Positions 23,621 through 32,618 of a DNA stretch of 64,000 bases are shown piece by piece. A program made the translations under genes and the position numbers. The stretch comes from Phenylobacterium haematophilum (GTDB taxonomy: Bacteria; Pseudomonadota; Alphaproteobacteria; Caulobacterales; Caulobacteraceae), in the NCBI RefSeq assembly GCF_014196295.1, contig NZ_JACIDK010000001.1, positions 1 through 64,000 of the forward strand. The letters are read 5' to 3'. How positions within the stretch are numbered: position 1 is the stretch's first letter; each line of letters begins with the position of its first letter. The notes beneath the pieces are model-generated. The model was not told the origin of the DNA and did not search any database. It saw only the letters and a list, made by a program, of their open reading frames with translations.

Positions 23621-24438
23621 GCGTCACGCCTCTGATAGATCTTCTCTTCGGGCACGAACGGCGCAAAGGCGTCGGCATGGGACGAGAACCGCAGGCTTTC
23701 CTTTGATCCCAGCCCGAGAAAGCCCTTGCGCGTCAACGCATCGCGAAAAAGGCCGGTAGCGCGGTCCTGGAACTCCCGATCGAAGTAGATCAGCACGTTG
23801 CGGCAGGAGATCAGCTGCATCTCGGCGAACACCGCATCGGTGACCAGGCTGTGGTCGGAGAAAACCACACGATCACGCAGCGACTGGTCGAGGACGGCGT
23901 TGCCGTAGTCGGCGCTGTAGTAGTCTGACAGCGACGACTTGCCGCCAGATTCCCGGTGGTTGGCGGTGAACGCCTTGATGCGCTCGAGGCTGTAGACGCC
24001 GCGCGAGGCGGTCGCGAGCGCCTCTGGGTTGATGTCCGTCGCATAAAAGAGCGTCCGCGCCTCAAGACCCTCCTCACGGAACAGGATGACGAAGGAATAG
24101 AGCTCCTCGCCGCCGCTGCAGCCGGCGATCCAGACCTTGAGCGACGGATAGGTGCGCAGATGCGGGATGACCTTCTCGCGCAGCGCTCGCCAGTAGCTCG
24201 GATCGCGGAACATCTCGCTCACCTGGACGGTCAGATAGTCCAGCAGCTGCGGCAGCACTGCAGGATCGTGCAGCGCGCCGTCCTGCAGAGCTGAAAAGCT
24301 GGGATATCCCAGCTGCTTCAGGGCCTGGCGCAGGCGGCGCTTGATGGAGGCGCGCGAATAGTGCCGGAAGTCGTAGTGGTACCGGCGGTAGAGCGCCTCG
24401 AGCAGCAGCTCGATCTCGATGTCCTCGACTCGGGTCAC
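23617..24438 (-). CDS. CheR-type methyltransferase
   Basis: A 273-aa SAM-dependent protein-glutamate methyltransferase-type protein. An N-terminal helical domain (LYRRYHYDFRHYSRASIKRR) is followed by LTVQVSEMFRDPSYWRALRE, the SAM-binding KVWIAGCSGGEELYSFVILF (~residue 105), FYATDINPEALATASRGVYS, and LISCRNVLIYFDREFQ. The GTG start lies 2 bases after the hybrid-kinase stop. Canonical CheR has GCSTGEEPYS; here Gly-Gly replaces Thr-Gly and Leu replaces Pro, a minor variation. Confidence 0.9.
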   Translation of the reverse strand: MTRVEDIEIELLLEALYRRYHYDFRHYSRASIKRRLRQALKQLGYPSFSALQDGALHDPAVLPQLLDYLTVQVSEMFRDPSYWRALREKVIPHLRTYPSLKVWIAGCSGGEELYSFVILFREEGLEARTLFYATDINPEALATASRGVYSLERIKAFTANHRESGGKSSLSDYYSADYGNAVLDQSLRDRVVFSDHSLVTDAVFAEMQLISCRNVLIYFDREFQDRATGLFRDALTRKGFLGLGSKESLRFSSHADAFAPFVPEEKIYQRRDA

Positions 24439-24440
24439 GC

Positions 24441-27400
24441 CTACCTCGGCATCCAGACGCGGACGAGCGAGAGCAGCTTGTCGACATCCAGCGGCTTGGC
24501 CATGTAGTCGCTCGCGCCGGCCTGCACGCAGCGCTCCTGGTCGTCGGGCATCGCCTTGGCGGTCAGCGCCACGATCGGCAGCTTGGCCCACCGCGGGTTC
24601 TTCCGGATTTCCCGGGTCGCGGTCAGCCCATCCATCACCGGCATCATGACGTCCATCAGCACGAGGTCGATGCCGCCCGGCCCGTCCTTTGACGCTTCGA
24701 GGGCGGCGATCGCTTCCTCGCCGTTGCGGGCGATCTCGATGACCGCGCCGCGCGGCTCGAGGATGTTCGAGAGCGAGTAGATGTTCCGCACATCGTCCTC
24801 GACGATCAGGATTCGGCGCCCTTCGAGCACTGCGTCGCGGTTGCGCGCCTTGCGCAGCATCTTGCGTTGCTCCGGCGGCAGCTTGGACACTACCTGGTGC
24901 AAGAACAGCGAGACCTCGTCCAGCAGCCGCTCCGGCGACTTGGCGCCCTTGATGATGATCGAGTGCGAATAGCGGCGCAGTTGCTGCTCGTCATCGGGCG
25001 ACAGGTCGTGGCCCGTATAGACGATCACCGGCGGGAACGATCCGCCCTGGCTGCTCAGCGTCTCCAGCAGGGCGAAGCCCGACGCGTCCGGCAGCGACAG
25101 GTCCAGAACCATGCAGTCGAAGGTCTCCTGCTTGAGACGCTCCAGGCATTCGGCGGCGGTGCCGACGCCGACCGTCTCGACGTCGCCCGCGGCGAGCAGG
25201 CGGCTCACCGCCTCGCGCTGCACCTCGTCGTCTTCGACGATCAGCACCCGGCGCACCGTCCGCGTGAGCTGAGCTTCCAGTGACTGCAGAACCTGCGCCA
25301 GTTCCTCGCGCTTCACCGGCTTGACGAGGTAACCGACGGCGCCGAGCGACAGCGCGGTCTGGGCGTGGTCGGAGGCGGACACCACGTGAACCGGGATGTG
25401 ACGAGTCTCGTCGTCGCGTTTGAGCTGGTCCAGAACCGTCAGGCCAGATTGGTCGGGCAGGCCGACGTCCAGCACCACGGCGCTAGGCTTGAAGCGCTTG
25501 GCGAGATCCAGCGCTTCCACCGCGGTGCGGGCGATCAGGGCCTGGAAGCCCAGATCACGAGACAGGTCGCGGACGATGGCGGCGAACGGGCCGTCGTCCT
25601 CGATGATCAGCAGGCTGCGCCGCCCCGGAACCAGTCCGTCGCGGTCGTCGATGGGCGCCTGCTGCGGCCTGGCTTGCGAGGGGACGGGGCGGGGCGCCGG
25701 CGCCGGCGCTGGGGCAGGGCTCGCCACAGGCGGAGCCGGGCGCGGCGCGACCAGGGACGGATCGTAGGCGACGGGGACCACCAGCGTGAAGGTGCTGCCT
25801 TGTCCTTCAGTGCTGGTCACCGAGATCGTGCCGCCCAGCAGCCTGGCCAGCTCGGTCGAGATCGATAGTCCGAGGCCCGTGCCGCCGTACCTGCGGCTGA
25901 TGGTGCCGTCCGCCTGGTGGAAGGCCTGGAAGATGCTGGCCTGCTGGTCCTTGGCGATGCCGATCCCGGTGTCGGTCACCGAGAACGCCACCCGGTCGTC
26001 GTCGACCGGCGCGATCGTCAGGCTGACGGCGCCGGCCTCGGTGAACTTGAAGGCGTTCGACAGCAGGTTCTTGAGGATTTGCTCGAGCCGTTGGCGGTCG
26101 GTCTCCAGGCTGGCCGGACCACCGGCGTCGACGTCGATCTCGAAGGCGAGGCCCCGCTCGGCGGCGATCGGACTGAACAGCTGGTCCAGACCGGCGGCCA
26201 GGCTCGCCAGCGCCATGGGCTCGGGGCGGATCTGCAGGTGGCCGGCTTCGATCTTGGACAGGTCGAGGATGTCGTTGATCAGCGTCAGCAGGTCGTCGCC
26301 GGACGACTGTATGGTCCGCGCGAACTTGACTTGTTCCTCGGTGAGGTTGCCGTCGGGATTGTCGCCGAGCAGCTTCGAAAGGATCAGCAGCGAGTTGAGC
26401 GGCGTGCGCAGCTCGTGGGACATGTTGGCCAGGAAGTCGGATTTGTAGCGGCTGGCCTGTTCCAGTTCACGCGCCTTGAGCTCGACCGTGGCGTTGAACT
26501 GGGCGAGGTCGTCCCGCTGCGTCTCCAGCTGTTGGGCCTGCTCTTCGAGCTGGGTGTTGGTCTGCTCGAGCTCGACCTGCTGCTGCTCGAGCCGGACCTG
26601 CGATTCCTTCAGGGCTCGGCCCTGTTCCTCGAGCTCCTCGTTGGACACGCGGAGCTCCTCGCTCTGCACCTGCAGTTCTTCGGCCTGTCTCTGGGTCTCG
26701 GCGAGCAGGGCGCGGAGTTCGCTGCGGTACTGGGCCGAGCGCATGGCCACCCCGATCGCCGGGGCCGCCTTTTCGAGCAGTTCCAGGACCTGCGGGTCCA
26801 CGGGATTGAGGAAGCCCAGCTCCATGACGCCGGCTACGGCTCCCTCGGCCAGCAGCGGCACGATCAGCAGGTGCGCAGGCTTCGATCGGCCCAGGGCCGA
26901 GCCGATGGTCAGGTAGCCGTCCGGAACGTCGCGGACCAGGACCGCCGCGCCGGTGTCGACGACGCGCCCGAGGAGGCCCTCGCGCGCGGCGAACCGCTCG
27001 GTTATCGCCGCGTCGGGCGGAACGCCGAACTTGGCGGCCAGCCGATAGTCGCCGTCGTCGCCGGCGAAGATGGCGCCGGCCTGGGCCCCGACGTAGCGGG
27101 CATAGAAGTCGAGCACCCCGTCGCCGAGTTCGGTCAGGGACAGGTCGCCCAGCATGGCGGTGGCGGCGCCGGCCTGGCCGGTCCGCTGCCAGTCTTCTCG
27201 TGCCCGGGCCTTGGTCGCGCGCCGGACCAGCATGCCGACCACCAGCGTCAGGACTAGCCCGAGCACGCACGACAGGATGCTGCTGATCCAGGCGGTGCGA
27301 TAGGCGGCTTCCATTTCGGCAAGCCGCATCGACCGCTGACGGATCTCCTCCTGCTGCATGGCGTCGAGCTGCGCGCGGATGGCGTCCATGACCGCCTTGC

Positions 27401-27872
27401 CGCGGCCCGCTTCGACCACGGCGGCGGCTGCGTCGCGGCCCTCGCTGCGCCGCAGGGCGATCGTCTGTTCCAGCTCCAAGAGCTTGGCGTCGACGTTCCG
27501 GCGCAGCGAGCCGACCCGGCTTTGCTGGACGGGATTGTCCCGCGCTTCGTCCGCGATGGCTTCCAGGCGTGGGGGAATGGCCGCGACGGCGTCGTTGTAA
27601 GGGTCGAGATACCGCTCGTCGCCGGTCATGACGAAGCCGCGCTGGCCAGTCTCGGCGTCCTGCAACGCCAAGAGCAGCCGGCTGAACGACATGATGACGG
27701 TGTGGGTGCGCACCACCTGCTCGTTGTTGTCGCGCAGCATCTGGACGTTGAAGAACGCGACCGCACCGCTGATCAGGAAGAACATCAGCGCCGCGACGAG
27801 GCCGATGGTTGTCCAGACCTCCGCGCGTCGTGCGACGGGCGTGGAGTTAACGGGCAAGGACGCAGCCGCCAT
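24441..27872 (-). CDS. CHASE3-GAF hybrid histidine kinase with three receiver domains
   Basis: A 1143-aa inner-membrane sensor. TM1 (~22-42), a CHASE3 periplasmic domain (ALQDAETGQRGFVMTGDERY), TM2 (~195-217), GAF (~240-390), a long Gln/Glu coiled coil, HisKA (FLANMSHELRTPLNSLLILS), HATPase (LKNLLSNAFKFTEAG; GGTGLGLSISTELARLLGG), an Ala/Pro linker, then three receivers (LLIIEDDGPF; VLIVEDDEVQ; ILIVEDDVRN, with Asp in VVLDVGLPD, MVLDLSLPD and VLMDVMMPVMDG). It heads the operon with CheR, CheB and the receiver-kinase. The architecture suits integration of several inputs in a phosphorelay. Confidence 0.93.
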   Translation of the reverse strand: MAAASLPVNSTPVARRAEVWTTIGLVAALMFFLISGAVAFFNVQMLRDNNEQVVRTHTVIMSFSRLLLALQDAETGQRGFVMTGDERYLDPYNDAVAAIPPRLEAIADEARDNPVQQSRVGSLRRNVDAKLLELEQTIALRRSEGRDAAAAVVEAGRGKAVMDAIRAQLDAMQQEEIRQRSMRLAEMEAAYRTAWISSILSCVLGLVLTLVVGMLVRRATKARAREDWQRTGQAGAATAMLGDLSLTELGDGVLDFYARYVGAQAGAIFAGDDGDYRLAAKFGVPPDAAITERFAAREGLLGRVVDTGAAVLVRDVPDGYLTIGSALGRSKPAHLLIVPLLAEGAVAGVMELGFLNPVDPQVLELLEKAAPAIGVAMRSAQYRSELRALLAETQRQAEELQVQSEELRVSNEELEEQGRALKESQVRLEQQQVELEQTNTQLEEQAQQLETQRDDLAQFNATVELKARELEQASRYKSDFLANMSHELRTPLNSLLILSKLLGDNPDGNLTEEQVKFARTIQSSGDDLLTLINDILDLSKIEAGHLQIRPEPMALASLAAGLDQLFSPIAAERGLAFEIDVDAGGPASLETDRQRLEQILKNLLSNAFKFTEAGAVSLTIAPVDDDRVAFSVTDTGIGIAKDQQASIFQAFHQADGTISRRYGGTGLGLSISTELARLLGGTISVTSTEGQGSTFTLVVPVAYDPSLVAPRPAPPVASPAPAPAPAPRPVPSQARPQQAPIDDRDGLVPGRRSLLIIEDDGPFAAIVRDLSRDLGFQALIARTAVEALDLAKRFKPSAVVLDVGLPDQSGLTVLDQLKRDDETRHIPVHVVSASDHAQTALSLGAVGYLVKPVKREELAQVLQSLEAQLTRTVRRVLIVEDDEVQREAVSRLLAAGDVETVGVGTAAECLERLKQETFDCMVLDLSLPDASGFALLETLSSQGGSFPPVIVYTGHDLSPDDEQQLRRYSHSIIIKGAKSPERLLDEVSLFLHQVVSKLPPEQRKMLRKARNRDAVLEGRRILIVEDDVRNIYSLSNILEPRGAVIEIARNGEEAIAALEASKDGPGGIDLVLMDVMMPVMDGLTATREIRKNPRWAKLPIVALTAKAMPDDQERCVQAGASDYMAKPLDVDKLLSLVRVWMPR

Positions 27873-28156
27873 TCGTATTCCTTGTAGAAGATCCGGACGC
27901 CACGACCCCGAGGCTCAGCCGCAGTTACAGGTCACAGGCGCAATCCGATACCTCGTTTGTTAATGCGGGCGAGTTCGACGCACCGCCATGCTCGTCCCGG
28001 CCGTGAGTTCGCTGCGGCCGAACGAACGAAGCTTCGCTGATGCGGGCGAGGTGCGGGGGTGCCGTAGGCGGCTGTTGTCCGCCCGGGATCACATCACGGT
28101 GAACCTTTTTCGCCGACGCGGTTTCTCTACGGGCTTGGAACATGGAGAAGACTAGA

Positions 28157-28399
28157 ATGCGCAATCTCACGATCATCGCCGCCGGGGCCGCCGCGCTGCT
28201 GGTGAGCGCCTGCAACAGTCCGCAGGACAAGGTGGCCGAGCAGAAGGCCGACGCCCTCGAGGCGCAGGCCGCGGCGACGCCTAACGAGGCCCAGGAAAAG
28301 GCGCTCAACGCCGAAGCCGACCGGATCGAGCAGCAAGCGGGCAACGCCGACGGCGGGGCGACCACCGCCAACACGCCCGACACCAGCCCGTCGAAGTAG
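28157..28399 (+). CDS. Small Ala/Glu-rich lipoprotein
   Basis: An 80-aa protein with a lipoprotein signal (MRNLTIIAAGAAALLVSAC; Cys at 19) and a mature helix rich in Ala, Glu, Gln and Asp (VAEQKADALEAQAAATPNEA). ATG 28157 is chosen since GGAGAAGACTAGA precedes it; an ATG at 28142 lacks one. The mature part is predicted helical and amphipathic. Function unknown. A weak hairpin follows its stop. Confidence 0.7.
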   Translation: MRNLTIIAAGAAALLVSACNSPQDKVAEQKADALEAQAAATPNEAQEKALNAEADRIEQQAGNADGGATTANTPDTSPSK

Positions 28400-28523
28400 G
28401 CACGGCAGTGGCGGCCAGTCCCTCGCGGGTTGGCCGTCATGTCTCTCTTGAGCACTTTGATCCTGCGCAACAGCTCCCCGACTCCGCCATGGCACGAATG
28501 TGCTCGGATTTGGAGGAGTCGCC

Positions 28524-28838
28524 ATGCGCAAGGTCGTTATTCTCGTTTCCGCTTTGCTTCTCGCTGGGCCGGCTTTCGCCCAGACGGATCGCGCGCCTCA
28601 AGCTGCGCCCCCGAAGGCCGAGCGGCCGGACCCAACGCCAACGCCCGAAATGTGCAGCGCCCTGATGGGGCGGCACATGGTGGGACAGCCGCCGCACGGC
28701 CACAGCCATGGACACGACAGGATGGGTCCGATGACTTGGCAGAACGGCAAGCCGATGACCGCGGCCGAAATCGAGAAGATGCACCGGGAGTGCGCCGCAA
28801 GGATGCATAATCCGGCCGCGCCAGCGACGCCCAGGTAG
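28524..28838 (+). CDS. Secreted His/Met-rich small protein, possible metal binder
   Basis: A 104-aa protein with a cleavable signal peptide (RKVVILVSALLLAGPAFAQ). The mature part has Pro-rich spacers and a cluster of His and Met: MGRHMVGQPPHGHSHGHDRM near residues 52-71, plus two Cys. The GGAGG before ATG 28524 decides the start. The His/Met cluster suggests periplasmic copper or nickel binding; family not recognised. Confidence 0.68.
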   Translation: MRKVVILVSALLLAGPAFAQTDRAPQAAPPKAERPDPTPTPEMCSALMGRHMVGQPPHGHSHGHDRMGPMTWQNGKPMTAAEIEKMHRECAARMHNPAAPATPR

Positions 28839-28947
28839 CCCTTCAGCGTCGAGACCTCGCCAGTGTTTCGCGCCTCAAGAACGCGCGGCCGCAGGGTTGC
28901 GGCATCTGTTGAGCTAGTCGCGCTCAAACGCAGGCGCACGCCCTCAA

Positions 28948-28961
28948 TTGACCCTGATCAA
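28948..28961. promoter_or_regulatory. FNR/FixK-type box upstream of the usp gene at 29057
   Basis: TTGACCCTGATCAA (TTGAC-N4-ATCAA). If it is at -41.5 the transcript starts near 28996, about 60 bases before the GTG start of the universal stress protein gene. Confidence 0.7.
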
Positions 28962-29056
28962 GGCCCGTCCTCGTGCGACCACCCATTGTCGCCGACAGAG
29001 CCGCATGGCTTCGGCTATTGCCGAGATTGGGCGGCATATCGTGAAGGGGCTATGCC

Positions 29057-29905
29057 GTGGCGTACGATGATCTGTTGGTCTGCTTTAGCAGTTACCCCGA
29101 TCCAACCCCGCCAGATGTGATCAGCGAGGCGGCGCGCGTGACGGCCGCCCTCGGAGCCTCCGCCTGCGCGGTGGCAGGCCACATTAAGATACCCCTCAAG
29201 AGCAATCAGCTGGCTGAGATGCTCATGCACCTCTCCGATGTGGCGCGAGACGAAGAGGCCAAGAGCCTACGCAATGCGCAGTCGGTGATGAAGGGCTTCC
29301 AGAGCGCCGCAGAAAGCTTTGGTCTGACGGCGACGACCAAGATCATCCCCGCTGAACTTCACACAATGATAGATCGTCTCGTCCAGATGGCCCGCACGCG
29401 CAGCCTGACGATCCTGCCCATCGAGGCGTTCGCGACGGTCCCGGGCGGACTTGCCGAAGCGCTCATCTTCGGTTCCGGTCGACCGGTGGTGCTGTTCGCG
29501 CACGGCCAACGCATGCCCGCCCACCCGCGTTTCGAACGGATCGTCGTGGCTTGGGACGGTGGACGGGCCGCCGCGCGCGCGGTCGCCGACGCCATGCCGC
29601 TGCTGCGTCGCGCCGAGGAAGTGTCTGTCCTCGCCGTGACCGGCGACAAGCCCTCGGTAGCGAAGGGCGCCCTTGGCGAACTGATCCGACATCTTGCGGC
29701 CTGCGGCGTTGCTGCGGTGCCTCAAGAGGTCATGAAGACCAATCCCGACATCGGCCGCGTGATCAACGACAATGCCGTGGCGACCGGCGCTGACCTTTTG
29801 GTCATGGGAGCTTTCGGCCACTCCCGGGTCCGGGAATTCGTGCTGGGCGGCGCTACCCAGAGCCTCCTCGTCGAACCGAGCGTTCCCCTCTTCATGTCCC
29901 ACTGA
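29057..29905 (+). CDS. Universal stress protein (tandem UspA-like)
   Basis: A 282-aa protein with two UspA-type halves. The second (residues ~155-280) is better preserved: RIVVAWDGGRAAARAVADAM at its start and LVMGAFGHSRVREFVLGGAT, the nucleotide-binding G-2x-G-9x-G(S/T) motif. It ends SLLVEPSVPLFMSH, as usual. GTG start after AAGGGG. Probably expressed under low oxygen via the FNR-type box. Its 3' end overlaps the convergent Nudix gene by 14 bases. Confidence 0.88.
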   Translation: MAYDDLLVCFSSYPDPTPPDVISEAARVTAALGASACAVAGHIKIPLKSNQLAEMLMHLSDVARDEEAKSLRNAQSVMKGFQSAAESFGLTATTKIIPAELHTMIDRLVQMARTRSLTILPIEAFATVPGGLAEALIFGSGRPVVLFAHGQRMPAHPRFERIVVAWDGGRAAARAVADAMPLLRRAEEVSVLAVTGDKPSVAKGALGELIRHLAACGVAAVPQEVMKTNPDIGRVINDNAVATGADLLVMGAFGHSRVREFVLGGATQSLLVEPSVPLFMSH

Positions 29906-30401
29906 CCGGTCGGCCGGGCCCGACGCCTAGGTGTCTCAACGCCTCATCCAGGACTGGCAGCAGACTTTTGTGGATCCGCGCCAGCGCGAGCTCGGCGTCG
30001 CAATACTCGTAGGCGTCGATCTCAGGCAGCGAGCGCGGCGCTCCCCGGCGATCCATGAGCTCAAAGGTATTGCTGCGAGCCTTGCTCAAATCGAGATCGG
30101 CCTCGGTCATCCAGCAGAACGTCAGGCCGCCGCCTGAGCGCCTGACCGGCGAGAGCGGGAGGAAGGGGCCATCGACTTCTAGGCCGGTCTCCTCCCCGAA
30201 CTCGCGTCTGGCGGCCGCCAACGGCTGTTCCCATTGCCTGATACGGCCCTTTGGAAACGACCAGGCGCGGAGCTCTTTCCCGCGCCAGAATGGCCCGCCG
30301 GGATGCACCAAGAGGACTTGGGGGCCGTCAAGGCGCCGGCGATATACGAGCAGGCCGGCGCTCCCGGCATTGGCGCCGCTGCTCGCCTTTCCTGCGCTCA
30401 C
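29892..30401 (-). CDS. Nudix hydrolase
   Basis: A 169-aa Nudix protein. The Nudix box is visible: the GxxxxE part falls in QWEQPLAAARREFGEETGLE (residues ~60-80), preceded by WSFPKGRIRQ. It starts AGLLVYRRRLDGPQVLLVHP. GTG 30401 overlaps the pfkB stop (GTGA), so the two are coupled. This type (AP4A/NTP-hydrolase-like, with SFPKG) may remove alarmone or damaged nucleotides. Its expression probably follows the FNR-type box at 31411. Confidence 0.88.
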   Translation of the reverse strand: MSAGKASSGANAGSAGLLVYRRRLDGPQVLLVHPGGPFWRGKELRAWSFPKGRIRQWEQPLAAARREFGEETGLEVDGPFLPLSPVRRSGGGLTFCWMTEADLDLSKARSNTFELMDRRGAPRSLPEIDAYEYCDAELALARIHKSLLPVLDEALRHLGVGPGRPVSGT

Positions 30402-31357
30402 CTCGTCGGTCCCGGAAGCTCCGCGTCCATGATCTCCACCTCGCTCACAAGACGGTGGACGTCCTTGGGATGGCAAAGTTCCGTGCCGGAAGCGCGCACC
30501 GCGGCGGCTCCGCCGGCGATGCCGAAGCGGAAAGCCTCCAGGTCCGATCGGCCGGTGGCCATGGCCCATACCATCGCGCCAAGGAAGCTGTCGCCAGCGC
30601 CGACCGAGCTCACCGGATGGACGGGCAGCGCCGCAGCTCGCCAAGCGCCGTTTCCGGTCACGAGCATGGCCCCGTCTGCGCCGAGCGTGACGGCGACAGC
30701 CGCGACGCGGCGATGCTCTATGAGCCTGCGGCACGTGGCGATCAGCGCGCGCTCGCTGTCGAGCGCCTCGCCGGAGATTTCACGTAGTTCCCGCAGATTG
30801 GGTTTGATGAGATCGACCTTCGTTGCGAGCGCCTCGCGCAAGGGGACGCCAGAGGTGTCGAGAACGAAGCGCGCGCCGTGATTGGCGGCCACCTCCGCGA
30901 GGCGCGCGTAGAAATCGTCAGGCACGCCGGGGGGCAGGCTGCCGCTGGCGCAAACGATGTCGGGGCGCTCGCCCAAATTCGCCACGGCGCTGAGGCATTC
31001 CATCCACTCGGGCCCTCGAAGGCGCGGGCCGGGAAGGACGAACCGATACTGTTCGCCGGAGCCCTCATCTAACACCGTGAAGTCTTCCCGTGTCTCGTCG
31101 GTGATCGCGATCGGATGCGTGCGGACGAGTTCGCCCGCCATCAAATGATTGAGCAGTTGTCCGACAAGGCCTCCGGCGGGATAGACGGCGAGCGTTGGGA
31201 GGCCGAAGCGGTGAATGACCCGGGCCACGTTGACGCCGCCGCCGCCAGGATCACGGCGGGACGACCGGCAACGCAGTTTGTGGATGGGTTCGACCCGGGC
31301 GGTCGAGGCGCTGAGGTCGACGGCGGGATTCATGGTCAGCGTGACGACGAACGGCAT
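30398..31357 (-). CDS. pfkB: PfkB-family hexose kinase (6-phosphofructokinase II / 1-phosphofructokinase type)
   Basis: A 319-aa ribokinase-fold sugar kinase. The N terminus VVTLTMNPAVDLSAS and the GGGGVNVARVIHRFG motif (~37-51) mark the PfkB/FruK branch. The C-terminal anion-hole motif VSSVGAGDSFLGAMVWAMAT carries the catalytic Asp. The ATP-binding TLGADGAML is also seen. It phosphorylates a fructose phosphate. A divergent FNR-type box lies ~54-67 bases upstream, and the Nudix gene is coupled downstream. PfkB genes are also hallmark members of the mycobacterial DosR regulon. Confidence 0.88.
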   Translation of the reverse strand: MPFVVTLTMNPAVDLSASTARVEPIHKLRCRSSRRDPGGGGVNVARVIHRFGLPTLAVYPAGGLVGQLLNHLMAGELVRTHPIAITDETREDFTVLDEGSGEQYRFVLPGPRLRGPEWMECLSAVANLGERPDIVCASGSLPPGVPDDFYARLAEVAANHGARFVLDTSGVPLREALATKVDLIKPNLRELREISGEALDSERALIATCRRLIEHRRVAAVAVTLGADGAMLVTGNGAWRAAALPVHPVSSVGAGDSFLGAMVWAMATGRSDLEAFRFGIAGGAAAVRASGTELCHPKDVHRLVSEVEIMDAELPGPTR

Positions 31358-31410
31358 CGGCAGGTCCTCAATTGGCCCGGCCAGCCTCGATCATCGGGGC
31401 GCAGGAGGGC

Positions 31411-31424
31411 TTGATCGAGATCAA
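31411..31424. promoter_or_regulatory. Strong FNR/FixK-type box between pfkB and a PAS_5-like gene
   Basis: TTGATCGAGATCAA: both half-sites perfect. Its centre is 60 bases from the pfkB start and 51 from the divergent ATG at 31468, so -41.5 spacing fits transcripts in both directions (starts near 31376 and 31459). Confidence 0.8.
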
Positions 31425-31467
31425 GGTCGGGCAGCGCCGCTCGCGCAAAGTACGCCGACCCAAGCCG

Positions 31468-31914
31468 ATGGCGGTTCAAGCTCCGATGAAGACCCATTCC
31501 CCCTTTGCTGTCCCGTCCGACCTTACGCCCGATCTGGCGCGCGTGCTGGCCTATTGGCGGGGCCTGCTGCGCGGCAGCGCCGAAATGCCGTTTGCCGATG
31601 ATGTAAATCTCGCCGATCTGCCGGATCTGGCGGGTCGTCTCTTTCTGGTCGGCGTCTTCGCCCGTCCGGAGCGATTTCGTTTCGATCTCATCGGCGACGA
31701 CCTCAAGTGCGACGGCTGGATGGGCCTGTTTCTCGACGAGGCGTCCCCGGTCACGCCGTTCGAATTCCTGAGCGCGCAGTGCGCCGCCGCACGCGAAGGC
31801 GCCGCCCCGACATACTACGAGCGTGGCGATCCTCATGGGTATGGACGGCTCTTGCTGCCGCTCTGGGCGGATGGTCGCATTTCGATGTTGCTGGGGGCCG
31901 TCCAATTCGCCTGA
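31468..31914 (+). CDS. PAS_5-like (alphaproteobacterial PAS-fold) protein
   Basis: A 148-aa protein resembling the PAS_5 family: LAYWRGLLRGSAEMPFADDV, LPDLAGRLFLVGVFARPERF and FRFDLIGDDL, then YYERGDPHGYGRLLLPLW near the end. It has no output domain. The ATG at 31468 is used; ATG 31486 (MKTHSPFAV) is equally possible. It is divergent from pfkB with a shared FNR-type box. A small-molecule sensor or adaptor role is inferred. Confidence 0.65.
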   Translation: MAVQAPMKTHSPFAVPSDLTPDLARVLAYWRGLLRGSAEMPFADDVNLADLPDLAGRLFLVGVFARPERFRFDLIGDDLKCDGWMGLFLDEASPVTPFEFLSAQCAAAREGAAPTYYERGDPHGYGRLLLPLWADGRISMLLGAVQFA

Positions 31915-31948
31915 CCGGCGTTGGAACACCGGCCAGGCGGCCTCCGCT

Positions 31949-32611
31949 TCAGGCGCCGATCTCGATGTTGTTCTCGACTTCGGTGACCCCGGTGGTCGAC
32001 CATGCCGCCTGCTCGGCCATGTGTTGCTCGTGCCAGGTATGTGCCGTGCCGCTTAGAATGACCTTCGAGCCGTCGACCTTGATGTGAATGCGCGATCGCT
32101 CGACCTCTGCGTTTCGGTGCAGAGCGCGGGCTATGACCTTGCCCACATCTTCGGCCGCCATTTTTGGATCGAGGCGCAGTTCGTTGTTCACGCCCTTGAC
32201 GCCCGCGAGCTGGCCGACGAGCCTTTCGGCCGTCTGGCGCTCATGTTGCCAGTCGACCTGGCCCCTGAGAGTGATGGTCCCCTCGCTGACGGTCACCTTC
32301 ACATTTCGCAATCTGGGCGCGGCGTGCCACGCCAGGGCTTCGGAGGCTCGTTTGGCGATCGCCTCATCGGATTGCGTCTCCGCCTCCGGCACCCGTACGT
32401 CCAGTTCAAGCACCACGGCCCGCACGCCTCTGACCCGCTGGGCTCGCGCTTCCGCCAGCCTTTTGTGATCGAGTGATGGGACGTGGCCGCTGAGGGTCAC
32501 CACGCCCGAATGGGCGGCGACGCCGATCGACGCGGCGTCGACGCCGGGTTCGTGTTCCAATTCCTCTTCGACGGCCCCGCGAAGGTCTTGATCGGTAATG
32601 GAAGCAGTCAT
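31949..32611 (-). CDS. BON domain protein (three BON repeats)
   Basis: A 220-aa protein made of three BON domains (residues ~6-72, ~78-145, ~150-218). Repeated pattern: SGVVTLSGHVPSLDHKRLAE, EGTITLRGQVDWQHERQTAE, GSKVILSGTAHTWHEQHMAE. No signal peptide is seen, unlike OsmY, so it is probably cytoplasmic. BON proteins bind phospholipid or stabilise membranes under stress. Two FNR-type boxes lie 57-102 bases upstream, inside the tail of the preceding usp frame. Confidence 0.9.
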   Translation of the reverse strand: MTASITDQDLRGAVEEELEHEPGVDAASIGVAAHSGVVTLSGHVPSLDHKRLAEARAQRVRGVRAVVLELDVRVPEAETQSDEAIAKRASEALAWHAAPRLRNVKVTVSEGTITLRGQVDWQHERQTAERLVGQLAGVKGVNNELRLDPKMAAEDVGKVIARALHRNAEVERSRIHIKVDGSKVILSGTAHTWHEQHMAEQAAWSTTGVTEVENNIEIGA

Positions 32612-32618
32612 TTTGCAC

